Assembly: GCA_937902115.1 (NCBI GenBank)
Contig: CALGSR010000063.1
Span: 1-8,006 of the forward strand
Direction: 5' to 3'
Length of the DNA: 8,006 nucleotides
From: an uncultured Bacillus sp.
Lineage (GTDB): Bacteria; Bacillota; Bacilli; Bacillales; Cytobacillaceae
Shown here: piece by piece, positions 1-6,201 of the stretch
Layout of the letters: every line of letters starts with the position of its first letter
How positions within the stretch are numbered: the first letter of the stretch is position 1
The notes under the pieces: generated by a model
Told to the model about the DNA's origin: nothing
The model's input: the letters and a program-made list of their open reading frames with translations, nothing else
Databases searched by the model: none
Position numbers and translations under genes: made by a program

Positions 1-368
1 ATTAAAAACAAACGAACATATTGGGTCAACAGGGCTTCGAAGTTAATCGTATTTTCAAGTATTCGATGGGAAGAGGGAATCAATCGGGGTGTTTCTACTG
101 TATCAAAATGAATATAAGTTAATACGAGGGGGTTTTGAGGGTTATGGGTTGCTTCGGTCTCATCACCTGGTTTAAACAAAAAGCAATCACCTTTCCCGAC
201 GTGACGGGACTTTTTATTTAATAACACAGTACCCTCCCCATTCCAAACATAAAATAAATCATAGTTCGGCATAGGGACATCTCTTTTTCTCCACTTCCAA
301 TTTGGTTCACAATGAATGGTGGCTAATGAAGGTTTTAATAAAAAGTCATCTGGATTTAAATAAAGCAT
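1..368 (-). CDS. AraC-family regulator, N-terminal cupin part (partial)
   Basis: The reading frame is open from an ATG at 366-368 to the window edge (122 codons), so the C-terminal part is missing. The translation begins MLYLNPDDFLLKPS. It carries a pattern typical of the N-terminal AraC_binding cupin domain: PNYDLFYVWNGEGTV (about residues 36-50), then VGKGDCFLFKPGDETEATH (about 60-78) and LVLTYIHFD. In this family the cupin binds a small effector, often a sugar, and a C-terminal double helix-turn-helix binds DNA. That DNA-binding part would lie outside the window. The start is chosen because an AGGGGGAG ribosome binding site lies just upstream; another ATG 4 bases earlier runs into a stop within a few codons. 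The effector and target genes cannot be inferred from what is visible. Confidence 0.8.
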   Translation of the reverse strand, partial: MLYLNPDDFLLKPSLATIHCEPNWKWRKRDVPMPNYDLFYVWNGEGTVLLNKKSRHVGKGDCFLFKPGDETEATHNPQNPLVLTYIHFDTVETPRLIPSSHRILENTINFEALLTQYVRLFL

Positions 369-410
369 CCATCTCCCCCTTTCACAAATGAGAAAGTTTC
401 TCTATTAATA

Positions 411-440
411 AATTTATTATGCTTAAAGTCCAAACGTCAA
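411..440 (-). promoter_or_regulatory. Possible promoter of the AraC-type gene
   Basis: Read on the minus strand, TTGACG (435-440) and TAAATT (411-416) are separated by 18 bases and lie about 45 bases upstream of the AraC start codon. The -35 matches 5 of 6 consensus bases and the -10 matches 4 of 6. The -10 lies inside a 14-bp palindrome, TAATAAATTTATTA (406-419). A second perfect inverted repeat, GAGAAA-G-TTTCTC (390-402), lies in the presumed leader. Either could be an operator, but AT-rich palindromes also arise by chance. Confidence 0.35.
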
Positions 441-508
441 TATATATGCTTTCTATACCAAGTCTACTACCTGACCCAAACACCACCGCTTTAGGAAATA
501 AAAAAGAG

Positions 509-553
509 GAAAAAGGAGGGGTAACCCATTCTCCCGATTTTCACTCCTTTTTC
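509..553 (-). terminator. Intrinsic terminator of the ABC transporter operon
   Basis: A perfect 10-bp inverted repeat, GAAAAAGGAG (509-518) with CTCCTTTTTC (544-553), has a 25-base loop. On the minus strand the second arm is followed by CTCTTTTTTATTT, a T-rich tract. It starts 20 bases past the permease stop codon, so it probably ends the ABC operon transcript and insulates the AraC-type gene downstream. The rather long loop lowers the score a little. Confidence 0.65.
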
Positions 554-572
554 AAATGAATTAGATATTTTA

Positions 573-1280
573 TTAGTCATCCATCATACGTTTCTTAAGC
601 AATAGATTAGCAATAAGCAAGGCCGCGATGGTCCAGGCTAGGATGATAATGAGAGAAATCCATATATCCCCTGCAGCACCGGCGATACTATATTCTTCAA
701 GAAGCAATAACTGGACGCTTGGCAGCCACTTTAATACATCTAATACAGGATATGTATCTGCAAGCATTAATCCCATCGGACCAAATGAAAAGATAGCCAT
801 CACCGGTAATACTGCTACTGAGGCTTCCATTACTGTTTTTGTAAAAAGGCCGCAGATGGTTCCAATGGCTATGTAAAACACCGTTGAAATAATTAGAGCT
901 ATAGAAAGAATAAATAAATTGGCTGGTGAAAAGCCAAGCAAATAAATAGTTAGAGCTAAAATAACCGCTGTTATTGAAAAAACCAGTGTGCTTTTTCCAA
1001 CGAAAATATCAGTCATACTCGCCGGGGACATCATTAAACTGCGTAATGTGTTATTTTCCTTTTCTTCAGCGATTAAACAGCATTGAATAAAAGTTGTAAT
1101 AATCGCAAACGTCATATTAATCGGCAAAAAATAGGCTTGCAGCGTATCAGCACCACTTTTGTTATACATAAAGGCCAATAGTAAAGGTAGAAATACCATC
1201 GTTGAAACCGCATAATTCCGTGAAAATTCTTTATAGTCTTTTATAAAAATAGCACGCATCCGCTTCATTGATAGATTCAT
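573..1280 (-). CDS. ABC-2 type transporter permease
   Basis: This 235-residue membrane protein has about six hydrophobic segments (roughly residues 23-39, 52-71, 92-117, 121-146, 152-174 and 206-228). After the second segment is a cytoplasmic stretch, EEKENNTLRSLMMSPAS (about 72-88), of the EEKExGTLexLxxxP type characteristic of ABC-2 permeases in drug, bacteriocin and Na+ exporters. It is the membrane partner of the ATPase encoded just upstream. The ATG overlaps the ATPase stop codon as ATGA, which indicates translational coupling, and GGGAG lies 8-9 bases before it. At 235 residues it is at the short end for the family, so the exporter probably works as a homodimer of this subunit with two ATPases. 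The substrate is unknown; export of a toxic compound or peptide is inference from the family. Confidence 0.88.
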   Translation of the reverse strand: MNLSMKRMRAIFIKDYKEFSRNYAVSTMVFLPLLLAFMYNKSGADTLQAYFLPINMTFAIITTFIQCCLIAEEKENNTLRSLMMSPASMTDIFVGKSTLVFSITAVILALTIYLLGFSPANLFILSIALIISTVFYIAIGTICGLFTKTVMEASVAVLPVMAIFSFGPMGLMLADTYPVLDVLKWLPSVQLLLLEEYSIAGAAGDIWISLIIILAWTIAALLIANLLLKKRMMDD

Positions 1281-2128
1281 TGTAAATCACTCCCTGTTAA
1301 TTGCATAAAAATATCTCCTAATGTCGGCTCATTGGACTGGACACGTTGAACAAGGCGGCGCTTCATCCAATCACTAAACTTTCCCGCGGCAGCCGGTTCA
1401 TTTAATGGCAAAGTATGCTGCTCACCATTTGTTAATTCAACAACCATGGATTGATCACTGTATTGCTGTCTTAATTGAGATGGCGCCCCAATTGCCCGGA
1501 TTTTTCCTTTATGGAGGAATGCAACACGGTCACATAAGGTTTCCGCCTCTGCCATATCATGAGTTGTTAAGAAAATCGTTGTCCCCACCTCATTCAATTT
1601 ACGCAATCCTTTATAAATATGCTGCGTATTAACCGGATCCAGTGCCGATGTTGGTTCATCTAAAAATAACAAATCCGGTTTATGCATGATTGCTCGTGCT
1701 AACGTAACACGTTGAATCATCCCTTTTGATAAAGTATTTACCTTTTTCTTGCGTGCATCCTGCAAATTCACAAATTGTAATGCCTCATCTACAGATGCAG
1801 GGGCAAGATTATACAATTGACTATAGAGTAAGAGATTCTCTTCTACGGTCAGTCTTTTATACAATCCGCTGTTATCTGTTAAAATACCAAAACGTGCTTT
1901 ATTGACACTTTCATTCATTTGTTTTGCCGGGATTCCGAAAATAGAAGCTTGTCCAATGGTTTGTTCCAATTGAGCGGTTAAAATTTTTATCATCGTCGTC
2001 TTACCAGAACCACTTGGACCAAGAAAACCGAAAATCTCTCCCTTTTGAATAGAAAAGCTAACATCCTCCAACGCTGTAAAACTATTGAAATTTTTTCCAA
2101 TATGCTGAACATCAATTGCTGTTGTCAT
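1277..2128 (-). CDS. ABC transporter ATP-binding protein
   Basis: This 283-residue nucleotide-binding subunit powers the ABC-2 permease encoded immediately downstream. From the start MTTAIDVQHI it shows Walker A GPSGSGKT (37-44), signature LSKGM (133-137), Walker B LLFLDEP (153-159), D-loop SALD (161-164) and the H-loop histidine H190. A C-terminal extension of about 70 residues follows, as in drug and bacitracin-type exporters. The Q-loop is unusual: the region reads LTDNSGLY (83-90), so the usual glutamine appears to be Asp85. The frame is open a further 53 codons upstream, but the ATG at 2126-2128 is preferred. It has GAAGGGGG about 9 bases before it and starts right at the ABC domain, and the upstream codons look non-coding and hold repeats. 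Expression is probably controlled by the LytTR protein encoded just upstream. Confidence 0.92.
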   Translation of the reverse strand: MTTAIDVQHIGKNFNSFTALEDVSFSIQKGEIFGFLGPSGSGKTTMIKILTAQLEQTIGQASIFGIPAKQMNESVNKARFGILTDNSGLYKRLTVEENLLLYSQLYNLAPASVDEALQFVNLQDARKKKVNTLSKGMIQRVTLARAIMHKPDLLFLDEPTSALDPVNTQHIYKGLRKLNEVGTTIFLTTHDMAEAETLCDRVAFLHKGKIRAIGAPSQLRQQYSDQSMVVELTNGEQHTLPLNEPAAAGKFSDWMKRRLVQRVQSNEPTLGDIFMQLTGSDLQ

Positions 2129-2181
2129 CAGCACAACCCCCTTCGTTTCATTTCTTACCTTAAGTTTAGTGAAAACAAAGG

Positions 2182-2205
2182 GAACCAGCCTTAGAATCAG
2201 CCTTA
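2182..2205 (-). repeat. 12-bp tandem direct repeat in the ABC operon leader
   Basis: On the minus strand TAAGGCTGATTC (2205-2194) is followed at once by TAAGGCTGGTTC (2193-2182), identical at 11 of 12 bases. It lies between the candidate LytTR operator and the ATPase ribosome binding site. It could be a second protein-binding element or a simple slippage duplication; its function is unknown. Confidence 0.6.
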
Positions 2206-2220
2206 AATGTAGCAAAGTAA

Positions 2221-2252
2221 TGTTGAACTGTACCATATTGTTGTTGAATGGC
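2221..2252 (-). promoter_or_regulatory. Candidate LytTR-type operator (direct repeats, 21-bp period)
   Basis: On the minus strand ACAGTTCAACA (2231-2221) and GCCATTCAACA (2252-2242) match at 8 of 11 positions and are offset by exactly 21 bp, two helical turns. LytTR regulators such as AgrA and ComE bind pairs of 9-bp direct repeats separated by 12-13 bp, and the AgrA repeat ACAGTTAAG resembles ACAGTTCAA here. The element lies between the LytTR gene and the ATPase gene, about 95 bases upstream of the ATPase start. No convincing -35/-10 pair is visible downstream, so activation versus repression cannot be told. Confidence 0.5.
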
Positions 2253-2273
2253 GCTATTATTCCCCAGGAAATA

Positions 2274-3197
2274 CTACAAAATGCCAATTAATTCTTTTAA
2301 TTCTGTTAATTTCGCCCGGGAAAGGGGAATGACAATCCCTTCTTGAACATTTAATTTTAGACTATAGCTGTTTTTCGTCCATGTAATAATCTCACGTACC
2401 TTTTGCAGGTTCACTATATAGGAACGGTGGCAGCGATAAAAGCCATATGGACGCAGCCGTTTCTCTAATTCTTGTAAAGTTAATGCACAACTATAACTAG
2501 TACCTGCTACATTGACATAGACAGTGCCTTCAACGCTTTCAATATAATCAATTTCCGGTGGATTAAAGAGAATCGTTTTATCCTGATGCTTCGTTTGAAT
2601 TTTTTCTATTTTAATGATTGGTTCCTCAGCCGGTTCTGGTGCAATCGTTTCTTCATTGAAATCCATTTTATGGAAACCTAGATGGTCGATGCGATAAATG
2701 TCCTCAGCCACAAGGAGGAGTTCCTCTAAGTTGTGGCTGAGTAATAAAATCGTTTTTTCTTCATCTGCCATTTTCTTTATTAACTGAATAATCATTCTCC
2801 GGGATTCCTCATCTAATCGATCAAATGGTTCCTCCACAATAAGCAATTCCTTTGTATATAAAAAGGGCTGCAAAAAGGATAAACAATTTTTTTCACTTTC
2901 AGTCAGCCGTTTGACTTTTGTTTTTCGTTCTTGCTGGAGACCGAATAACCGTAACATTTCCTCAAGAGGGGCAGGACAGCTGCACAAATCCAGATAGAAG
3001 CGGAAGGTTTCCTCCACATTTAAAAAAGGATAGTGCCCACTATCTCTCCGATGAATATAGCCTGTTTTCCTAAGCTGTTCCATTAAAACTTGTGTTCTTT
3101 TTATATCTGTATAAATCCCCGTAATCTTTGCCTTAATCGTAAAAGCAGGAATAATTATTTTATCTTTCTCTGTTACTTCCGCTACTTGAATATCCAT
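2274..3197 (-). CDS. LytTR-domain regulator with degenerate ABC-ATPase-like N-terminal domain
   Basis: This 307-residue protein has two parts. Residues about 1-165 follow the layout of an ABC nucleotide-binding domain. ITGIYTDIKRTQ (25-36) occupies the Walker A position but lacks the GxGK[ST] core. Further elements are RLTESEKNCLSF (97-108, in place of the LSGGQ signature), LLIVEEP (118-124, Walker B-like), DRLDEE (126-131, D-loop) and LLLSHN with H155 (H-loop). Residues about 205-304 form a LytTR DNA-binding domain, with DYIESVEGTVYV and the hallmark FYRCHRSYIVNL (253-264). There is no receiver domain, so it is not a classical response regulator. It probably binds the 21-bp direct repeats just downstream and controls the ABC transporter. 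ATP binding seems lost or altered. The start ATG has GGGGAGAG 4-5 bases upstream. Confidence 0.85.
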   Translation of the reverse strand: MDIQVAEVTEKDKIIIPAFTIKAKITGIYTDIKRTQVLMEQLRKTGYIHRRDSGHYPFLNVEETFRFYLDLCSCPAPLEEMLRLFGLQQERKTKVKRLTESEKNCLSFLQPFLYTKELLIVEEPFDRLDEESRRMIIQLIKKMADEEKTILLLSHNLEELLLVAEDIYRIDHLGFHKMDFNEETIAPEPAEEPIIKIEKIQTKHQDKTILFNPPEIDYIESVEGTVYVNVAGTSYSCALTLQELEKRLRPYGFYRCHRSYIVNLQKVREIITWTKNSYSLKLNVQEGIVIPLSRAKLTELKELIGIL

Positions 3198-3219
3198 AAA
3201 TCTCTCCCCAAATCAATCT

Positions 3220-3248
3220 ATAATATTTCTATTCAATCCAGCTTTCTA
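3220..3248 (-). promoter_or_regulatory. Possible promoter of the LytTR regulator gene
   Basis: On the minus strand TAGAAA (3248-3243) and TATTAT (3225-3220) are separated by 17 bases, each matching about 4-5 of 6 sigma-A consensus bases, with the -10 about 23 bases before the start codon. No clear LytTR repeat pair was found here, so autoregulation is not supported. Confidence 0.4.
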
Positions 3249-3372
3249 TTTTTCATAGCATTGTCTAAAACCCCTAAACATTCTATCATTTCAATGGAGT
3301 AAGAAAGCGACCTTTTACATTTATGATACCGAAGAGACTGTTTTTATCAAACTTTATTTTTCCGCATGCAAA

Positions 3373-3412
3373 AAAAGAGCGGGAGATGAGGATTACTCTC
3401 TCCCGCTCTTTT
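3373..3412 (-). terminator. Strong intrinsic terminator of the metal/Ric-like transcript
   Basis: A perfect 14-bp stem, AAAAGAGCGGGAGA (3373-3386) with TCTCCCGCTCTTTT (3399-3412), closes a 12-base loop. On the minus strand the stem runs into seven T residues (to 3370-3371), an excellent Rho-independent terminator about 85 bases after the Ric-like gene stop. On the plus strand a run of four T follows, so it may work in both directions. It separates the metal module from the LytTR/ABC module. Confidence 0.9.
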
Positions 3413-3495
3413 GTCTCTTTGATATTCTTTCCAGCAAGCCGTTTTTGCATTTCCGAAGTGGGATTTAAAACGTGCATACAGATTGAGCCATTTTC

Positions 3496-3801
3496 TTAAG
3501 CCTGATAAGATTTGTCTGCTTCCGATAACATATTATATGTGCCTGCATAAGTCTCACAAACATCTTCAGGAATGGTGTAGTTATCCGTAATTTTACGCAA
3601 CTGAGTAAATTCTGCATCCAAGTTTGGTTTGCTTGTGCCTGCTTCTATAATTTTTGCATTCATTCCTTCGAACAACTCACGTACTGCAAAAGCCTCTGGA
3701 TGATTCTTACCATGGGCTCGTGTGATTGCTGACGTGTATAAATCTAATTTTGAGGAATACTCCTCTACAACTTCATGAAATGTTCTTGTTTGCTCTGCCA
3801 T
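3496..3801 (-). CDS. Small Ric-like protein (iron-sulfur cluster repair family, tentative)
   Basis: This 101-residue soluble protein is predicted to be mostly helical and acidic. The segment LYTSAITRAHGKNHPEAFAVRELF (21-44), with the core AHGKNHPE, resembles from memory the small Gram-positive proteins annotated as Ric (repair of iron-sulfur clusters, di-iron type). Full Ric/YtfE/ScdA proteins are longer and have a hemerythrin-like di-iron site with many His and Glu ligands. Here only H9, H30 and H34 are present, so a complete di-iron site within one chain is doubtful. The start is the ATG at 3799-3801, with GGGAGAGGA 8 bases before it; an upstream TTG at 3822 lies on the ribosome binding site side and is unlikely. 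It follows the HMA gene by 40 bases and is probably co-transcribed from the FNR-like promoter at 4139-4180. Confidence 0.65.
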   Translation of the reverse strand: MAEQTRTFHEVVEEYSSKLDLYTSAITRAHGKNHPEAFAVRELFEGMNAKIIEAGTSKPNLDAEFTQLRKITDNYTIPEDVCETYAGTYNMLSEADKSYQA

Positions 3802-3841
3802 GATTGAATTCCTCTCCCTCAATTGAATTTTCTTATGTGTC

Positions 3842-4075
3842 TTAAGCGGATTTTACTTTTGATTTGATGACGGGATATCCTAAATCCTCGATGGCCTTTT
3901 CAATATCGCCAATTGCCAACGCTTCTGAATCAAAATCTACCTTTACTTTACTTGAATTGAATAATACCTTTAAACTTTCTTTATTGATACCATTCAATCC
4001 TTTGACTGCATTTTCAATCTTTTGCATACAGGATGGACAAGATAATGTTTCTAATTGAATGACTGCTTTTTGCAT
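3842..4075 (-). CDS. HMA-domain heavy-metal-binding protein (CopZ-like)
   Basis: This 77-residue cytosolic protein is a single HMA (heavy-metal-associated) ferredoxin-like domain. The metal-binding motif is TLSCPSC, with C13 and C16 in the loop after the first strand. This is the CxxC site that binds Cu(I), Zn(II) or similar ions, although the usual GMTC lead-in is TLSC here. The end, EDLGYPVIK, is also typical. The start has AAGGAG about 9 bases upstream. The ATPase encoded upstream lacks any N-terminal HMA domain, so this protein may act as its detached metal-delivery or sensing domain. It has its own FNR-like promoter and is followed by the Ric-like gene. The metal cannot be decided from sequence; the non-standard ATPase motif argues against assuming copper. 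Confidence 0.85.
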   Translation of the reverse strand: MQKAVIQLETLSCPSCMQKIENAVKGLNGINKESLKVLFNSSKVKVDFDSEALAIGDIEKAIEDLGYPVIKSKVKSA

Positions 4076-4138
4076 AATCTATCTCTCCTTTATTCATATT
4101 GAATTTTTGTTGTTCTACTTCTTCCTCTTTACAATTCT

Positions 4139-4180
4139 AGTGTAGCTCGGTTTCGGATAAAATAAATTGACGGTAATCAA
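4139..4180 (-). promoter_or_regulatory. FNR/FLP-like class II promoter of the HMA and Ric-like genes
   Basis: On the minus strand the 14-bp box TTGAT-TACC-GTCAA (4180-4167) matches 9 of 10 specified bases of the FNR/FLP consensus TTGAT-N4-ATCAA. Exactly 22 bases later comes TACACT (4144-4139), a -10-like hexamer. With a start site near 4132, the box would be centred at -41.5, the standard class II position where a Crp/Fnr regulator replaces the -35 element. No better -35 is present. The same box and spacing recur before the ATPase gene. Confidence 0.65.
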
Positions 4181-4236
4181 GTTTTGCAACTTATTCTTCT
4201 GAAACTTAGTGGTATTTCAAGTTTGGGCTGTTCCTA

Positions 4237-6111
4237 TTATGCTTCTGTTACAGTTTTCTTTCCGTTTAAACGGTATCTCAGCAATCTCATACCGTTTAAG
4301 ATAACAACTAAGATACTGGCTTCATGAACCAGCATTCCGATGGACATGTTCATCCATTCGCTGAAGAACACGCTGGCAAGTAGGACCAATACGACACCTA
4401 CCGCAATCGCAATATTTTGTTTCATATTTCTTGCAGTCGCTTTTGTTAAACCTAATGCATGTGATAAATGACTAAAGTTAGAATTCATTAAGACTACATC
4501 AGATGTTTCAATCGCAACATCTGTTCCGCTTCCCATGGCGATTCCGATGTCCGCCAAGGCTAATGAAGGACTATCGTTGACCCCGTCTCCGACAAAGGCG
4601 ACGATGCGGCCTTCAGACTGGATTTTTTTGATATAAGCAGATTTATCTTCTGGCAGCATATGTCCATGTGCTTCTGTGAGGCCGAGTTCACGAGCAACTA
4701 AATCAACGGTTCCTTGGTTGTCACCGGAAAGGACGACGAGGTTTTTCACACCTAACTTTTTAAATCTTTGCAGTTCTTCTCTCATCCCTGGACGAATTTG
4801 ATCACGAATGCCCATCAGGACTTCCAATTTGCCATCTACGGCTGTCAAGACAAGGGAGTTTCCATTTTCCTCAAATCGCTTCACATCTGCTTTGGCTTTT
4901 TCGCTCAACACAACATTTTCTTTTTCCATTAAGGCAACATTACCAACAGCTACTCGACGACCATTTACCTTTGCAACAATTCCCCCGCCTTTGACAACTT
5001 CTGTCTCTTCAACCGGATGGAAGACCGTCTCGCCAATTTTATTTAAGACGGCTTTTGCAAGGGGGTGATCAGATTCACGCTCAACGCTGGCCAAGTAGCC
5101 AAGAACCTCCTTGCTGTTTTCTCCGTAAGATTCACTTTCCGCGACTTCAGGATTTCCTCCTGTTAATGTTCCTGTTTTATCAAAGACCATTGTATCTACT
5201 TTACTGAAATCATTTATGACCTCACTGCCTTTTAGGAGGATGCCATTACGTGCACCATTTCCGATCCCCGCAACATTTGAAACCGGTACACCAATCACCA
5301 ACGCCCCTGGACAGCCTAAGACTAAAATGGTGATGGCTAATTCAATATCTCGTGAGAATAGCCATACGATGAGTGCTAGAACTAAAACTGCTGGAGTATA
5401 GTATTTGGAAAATCGGTCAATGAACCGCTCCGCTTCCGACTTGGAATCTTGGGCTTCTTCTACCAATTCAATGATTTTACCAAATGTCGTATCTTCCCCT
5501 ACCCGGTCTGCCCGGATTTGAATCGTACCATTCTCCAAAATCGTTCCCGCAAAGACTTCAGATTCGCTTACTTTATTCACGGGTACAGCTTCACCAGTGA
5601 TGCTTGCTTCATTGATATGGCCTTCTCCGCTTATTACAGTCCCATCAACCGGAACTTTTGCGCCTGTTTTGACAAGTAAAATATCTCCTTCGTCCACATC
5701 ATCAACGTCTATCTCTGCAAATTCCCCGTTCTCCATTTGCTTCCACGCGCTCTCTGGTGCCATTTTTGTTAATTCTTTGATGGCAGATCGTGTTTTGTTC
5801 AATGTGCGTTGTTCTAAGTAAGAGCCGAAGAGGAATAAGAATGTAACAATTGCTGATTCTTCGTAGTTTTTAATTAAGAAAGCTCCGATAACAGCAATGG
5901 TAACCAGCACATCAATACTGACAACTTTTACTTTCAATGCTTGATAGGCTTGGATGGCAATGGGTGCCGCTCCAAAAATCGAAGCGATAATAAACGACCC
6001 ATTGAAAAGAGTTGTGTTTTCTAAAACAAAATGACTAAAGAATCCGAGTGCAATCAAAATGGCACTAATCAACGTAATTGGATTTTTCCTACTCAATACA
6101 TATCTTTGCAT
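4237..6111 (-). CDS. P1B-type heavy-metal-transporting ATPase with CPG motif
   Basis: This membrane pump moves metal ions using ATP and is almost certainly an exporter by family. Numbering below includes an extra GTG codon before the ATG. Eight membrane segments fit P1B ATPases: about 12-31, 38-60, 66-82, 85-101, 240-254, 259-279, 565-585 and 591-611. Catalytic landmarks are TGEAVP (173-178), DKTGT with phosphorylated D312, SDHP (348-351) and VGDGVNDSP (508-516). The sixth-segment metal motif is CPG (268-270) rather than CPC, CPH or SPC, and the last segment has HEAS (597-600). There is no N-terminal HMA or His-rich domain; the next gene supplies one separately. The substrate is uncertain. 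Start: ATG at 6109-6111, with GGAGGGG 8 bases upstream; the preceding GTG (6114) is a possible alternative. It is driven by an FNR-like promoter. Confidence 0.92.
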   Translation of the reverse strand: MQRYVLSRKNPITLISAILIALGFFSHFVLENTTLFNGSFIIASIFGAAPIAIQAYQALKVKVVSIDVLVTIAVIGAFLIKNYEESAIVTFLFLFGSYLEQRTLNKTRSAIKELTKMAPESAWKQMENGEFAEIDVDDVDEGDILLVKTGAKVPVDGTVISGEGHINEASITGEAVPVNKVSESEVFAGTILENGTIQIRADRVGEDTTFGKIIELVEEAQDSKSEAERFIDRFSKYYTPAVLVLALIVWLFSRDIELAITILVLGCPGALVIGVPVSNVAGIGNGARNGILLKGSEVINDFSKVDTMVFDKTGTLTGGNPEVAESESYGENSKEVLGYLASVERESDHPLAKAVLNKIGETVFHPVEETEVVKGGGIVAKVNGRRVAVGNVALMEKENVVLSEKAKADVKRFEENGNSLVLTAVDGKLEVLMGIRDQIRPGMREELQRFKKLGVKNLVVLSGDNQGTVDLVARELGLTEAHGHMLPEDKSAYIKKIQSEGRIVAFVGDGVNDSPSLALADIGIAMGSGTDVAIETSDVVLMNSNFSHLSHALGLTKATARNMKQNIAIAVGVVLVLLASVFFSEWMNMSIGMLVHEASILVVILNGMRLLRYRLNGKKTVTEA

Positions 6112-6159
6112 CACTGTTTCCCCTCCACATTTTATTTTTTTCCTCCTGTTGTTGACTTA

Positions 6160-6201
6160 AGTATAAAATGTTTAGCGATATTAAAAATTGACGCCCATCA
6201 A
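6160..6201 (-). promoter_or_regulatory. FNR/FLP-like class II promoter of the metal ATPase gene
   Basis: On the minus strand TTGAT-GGGC-GTCAA (6201-6188) matches the FNR/FLP consensus at 9 of 10 bases. It is followed after exactly 22 bases by TATACT (6165-6160), a good sigma-A -10 element (5 of 6). The implied start site is near 6153, which centres the box at -41.5 and leaves a leader of about 40 bases. No good -35 hexamer lies 17 bases upstream of TATACT, as expected for an activator-dependent promoter. The flanks are also conserved with the HMA promoter: AA[CG]TTGAT and GTCAATTT. Confidence 0.7.

Noticed and set aside
2129..2287. 53-codon N-terminal extension of the ABC ATPase frame
   Set aside because: It overlaps the end of the LytTR gene, resembles no ABC domain and contains the operator-like and tandem repeats. 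The ATG at 2126-2128 has a strong ribosome binding site.
3286..3477. 63-codon open frame on the minus strand
   Set aside because: It spans the strong terminator at 3373-3412, has no recognisable domain, and sits between two modules.
4196..4222. Weak hairpin after the ATPase stop as a terminator
   Set aside because: The stem is about 7 bp with a bulge and has no T-run, so read-through into the HMA gene cannot be excluded and no terminator is claimed.
4081..4236. CopY-type operator (TACANNTGTA) for copper control
   Set aside because: No copy of the motif was found upstream of the HMA or ATPase genes; the closest match, TACACTAGAATTGTA, has the wrong spacing.
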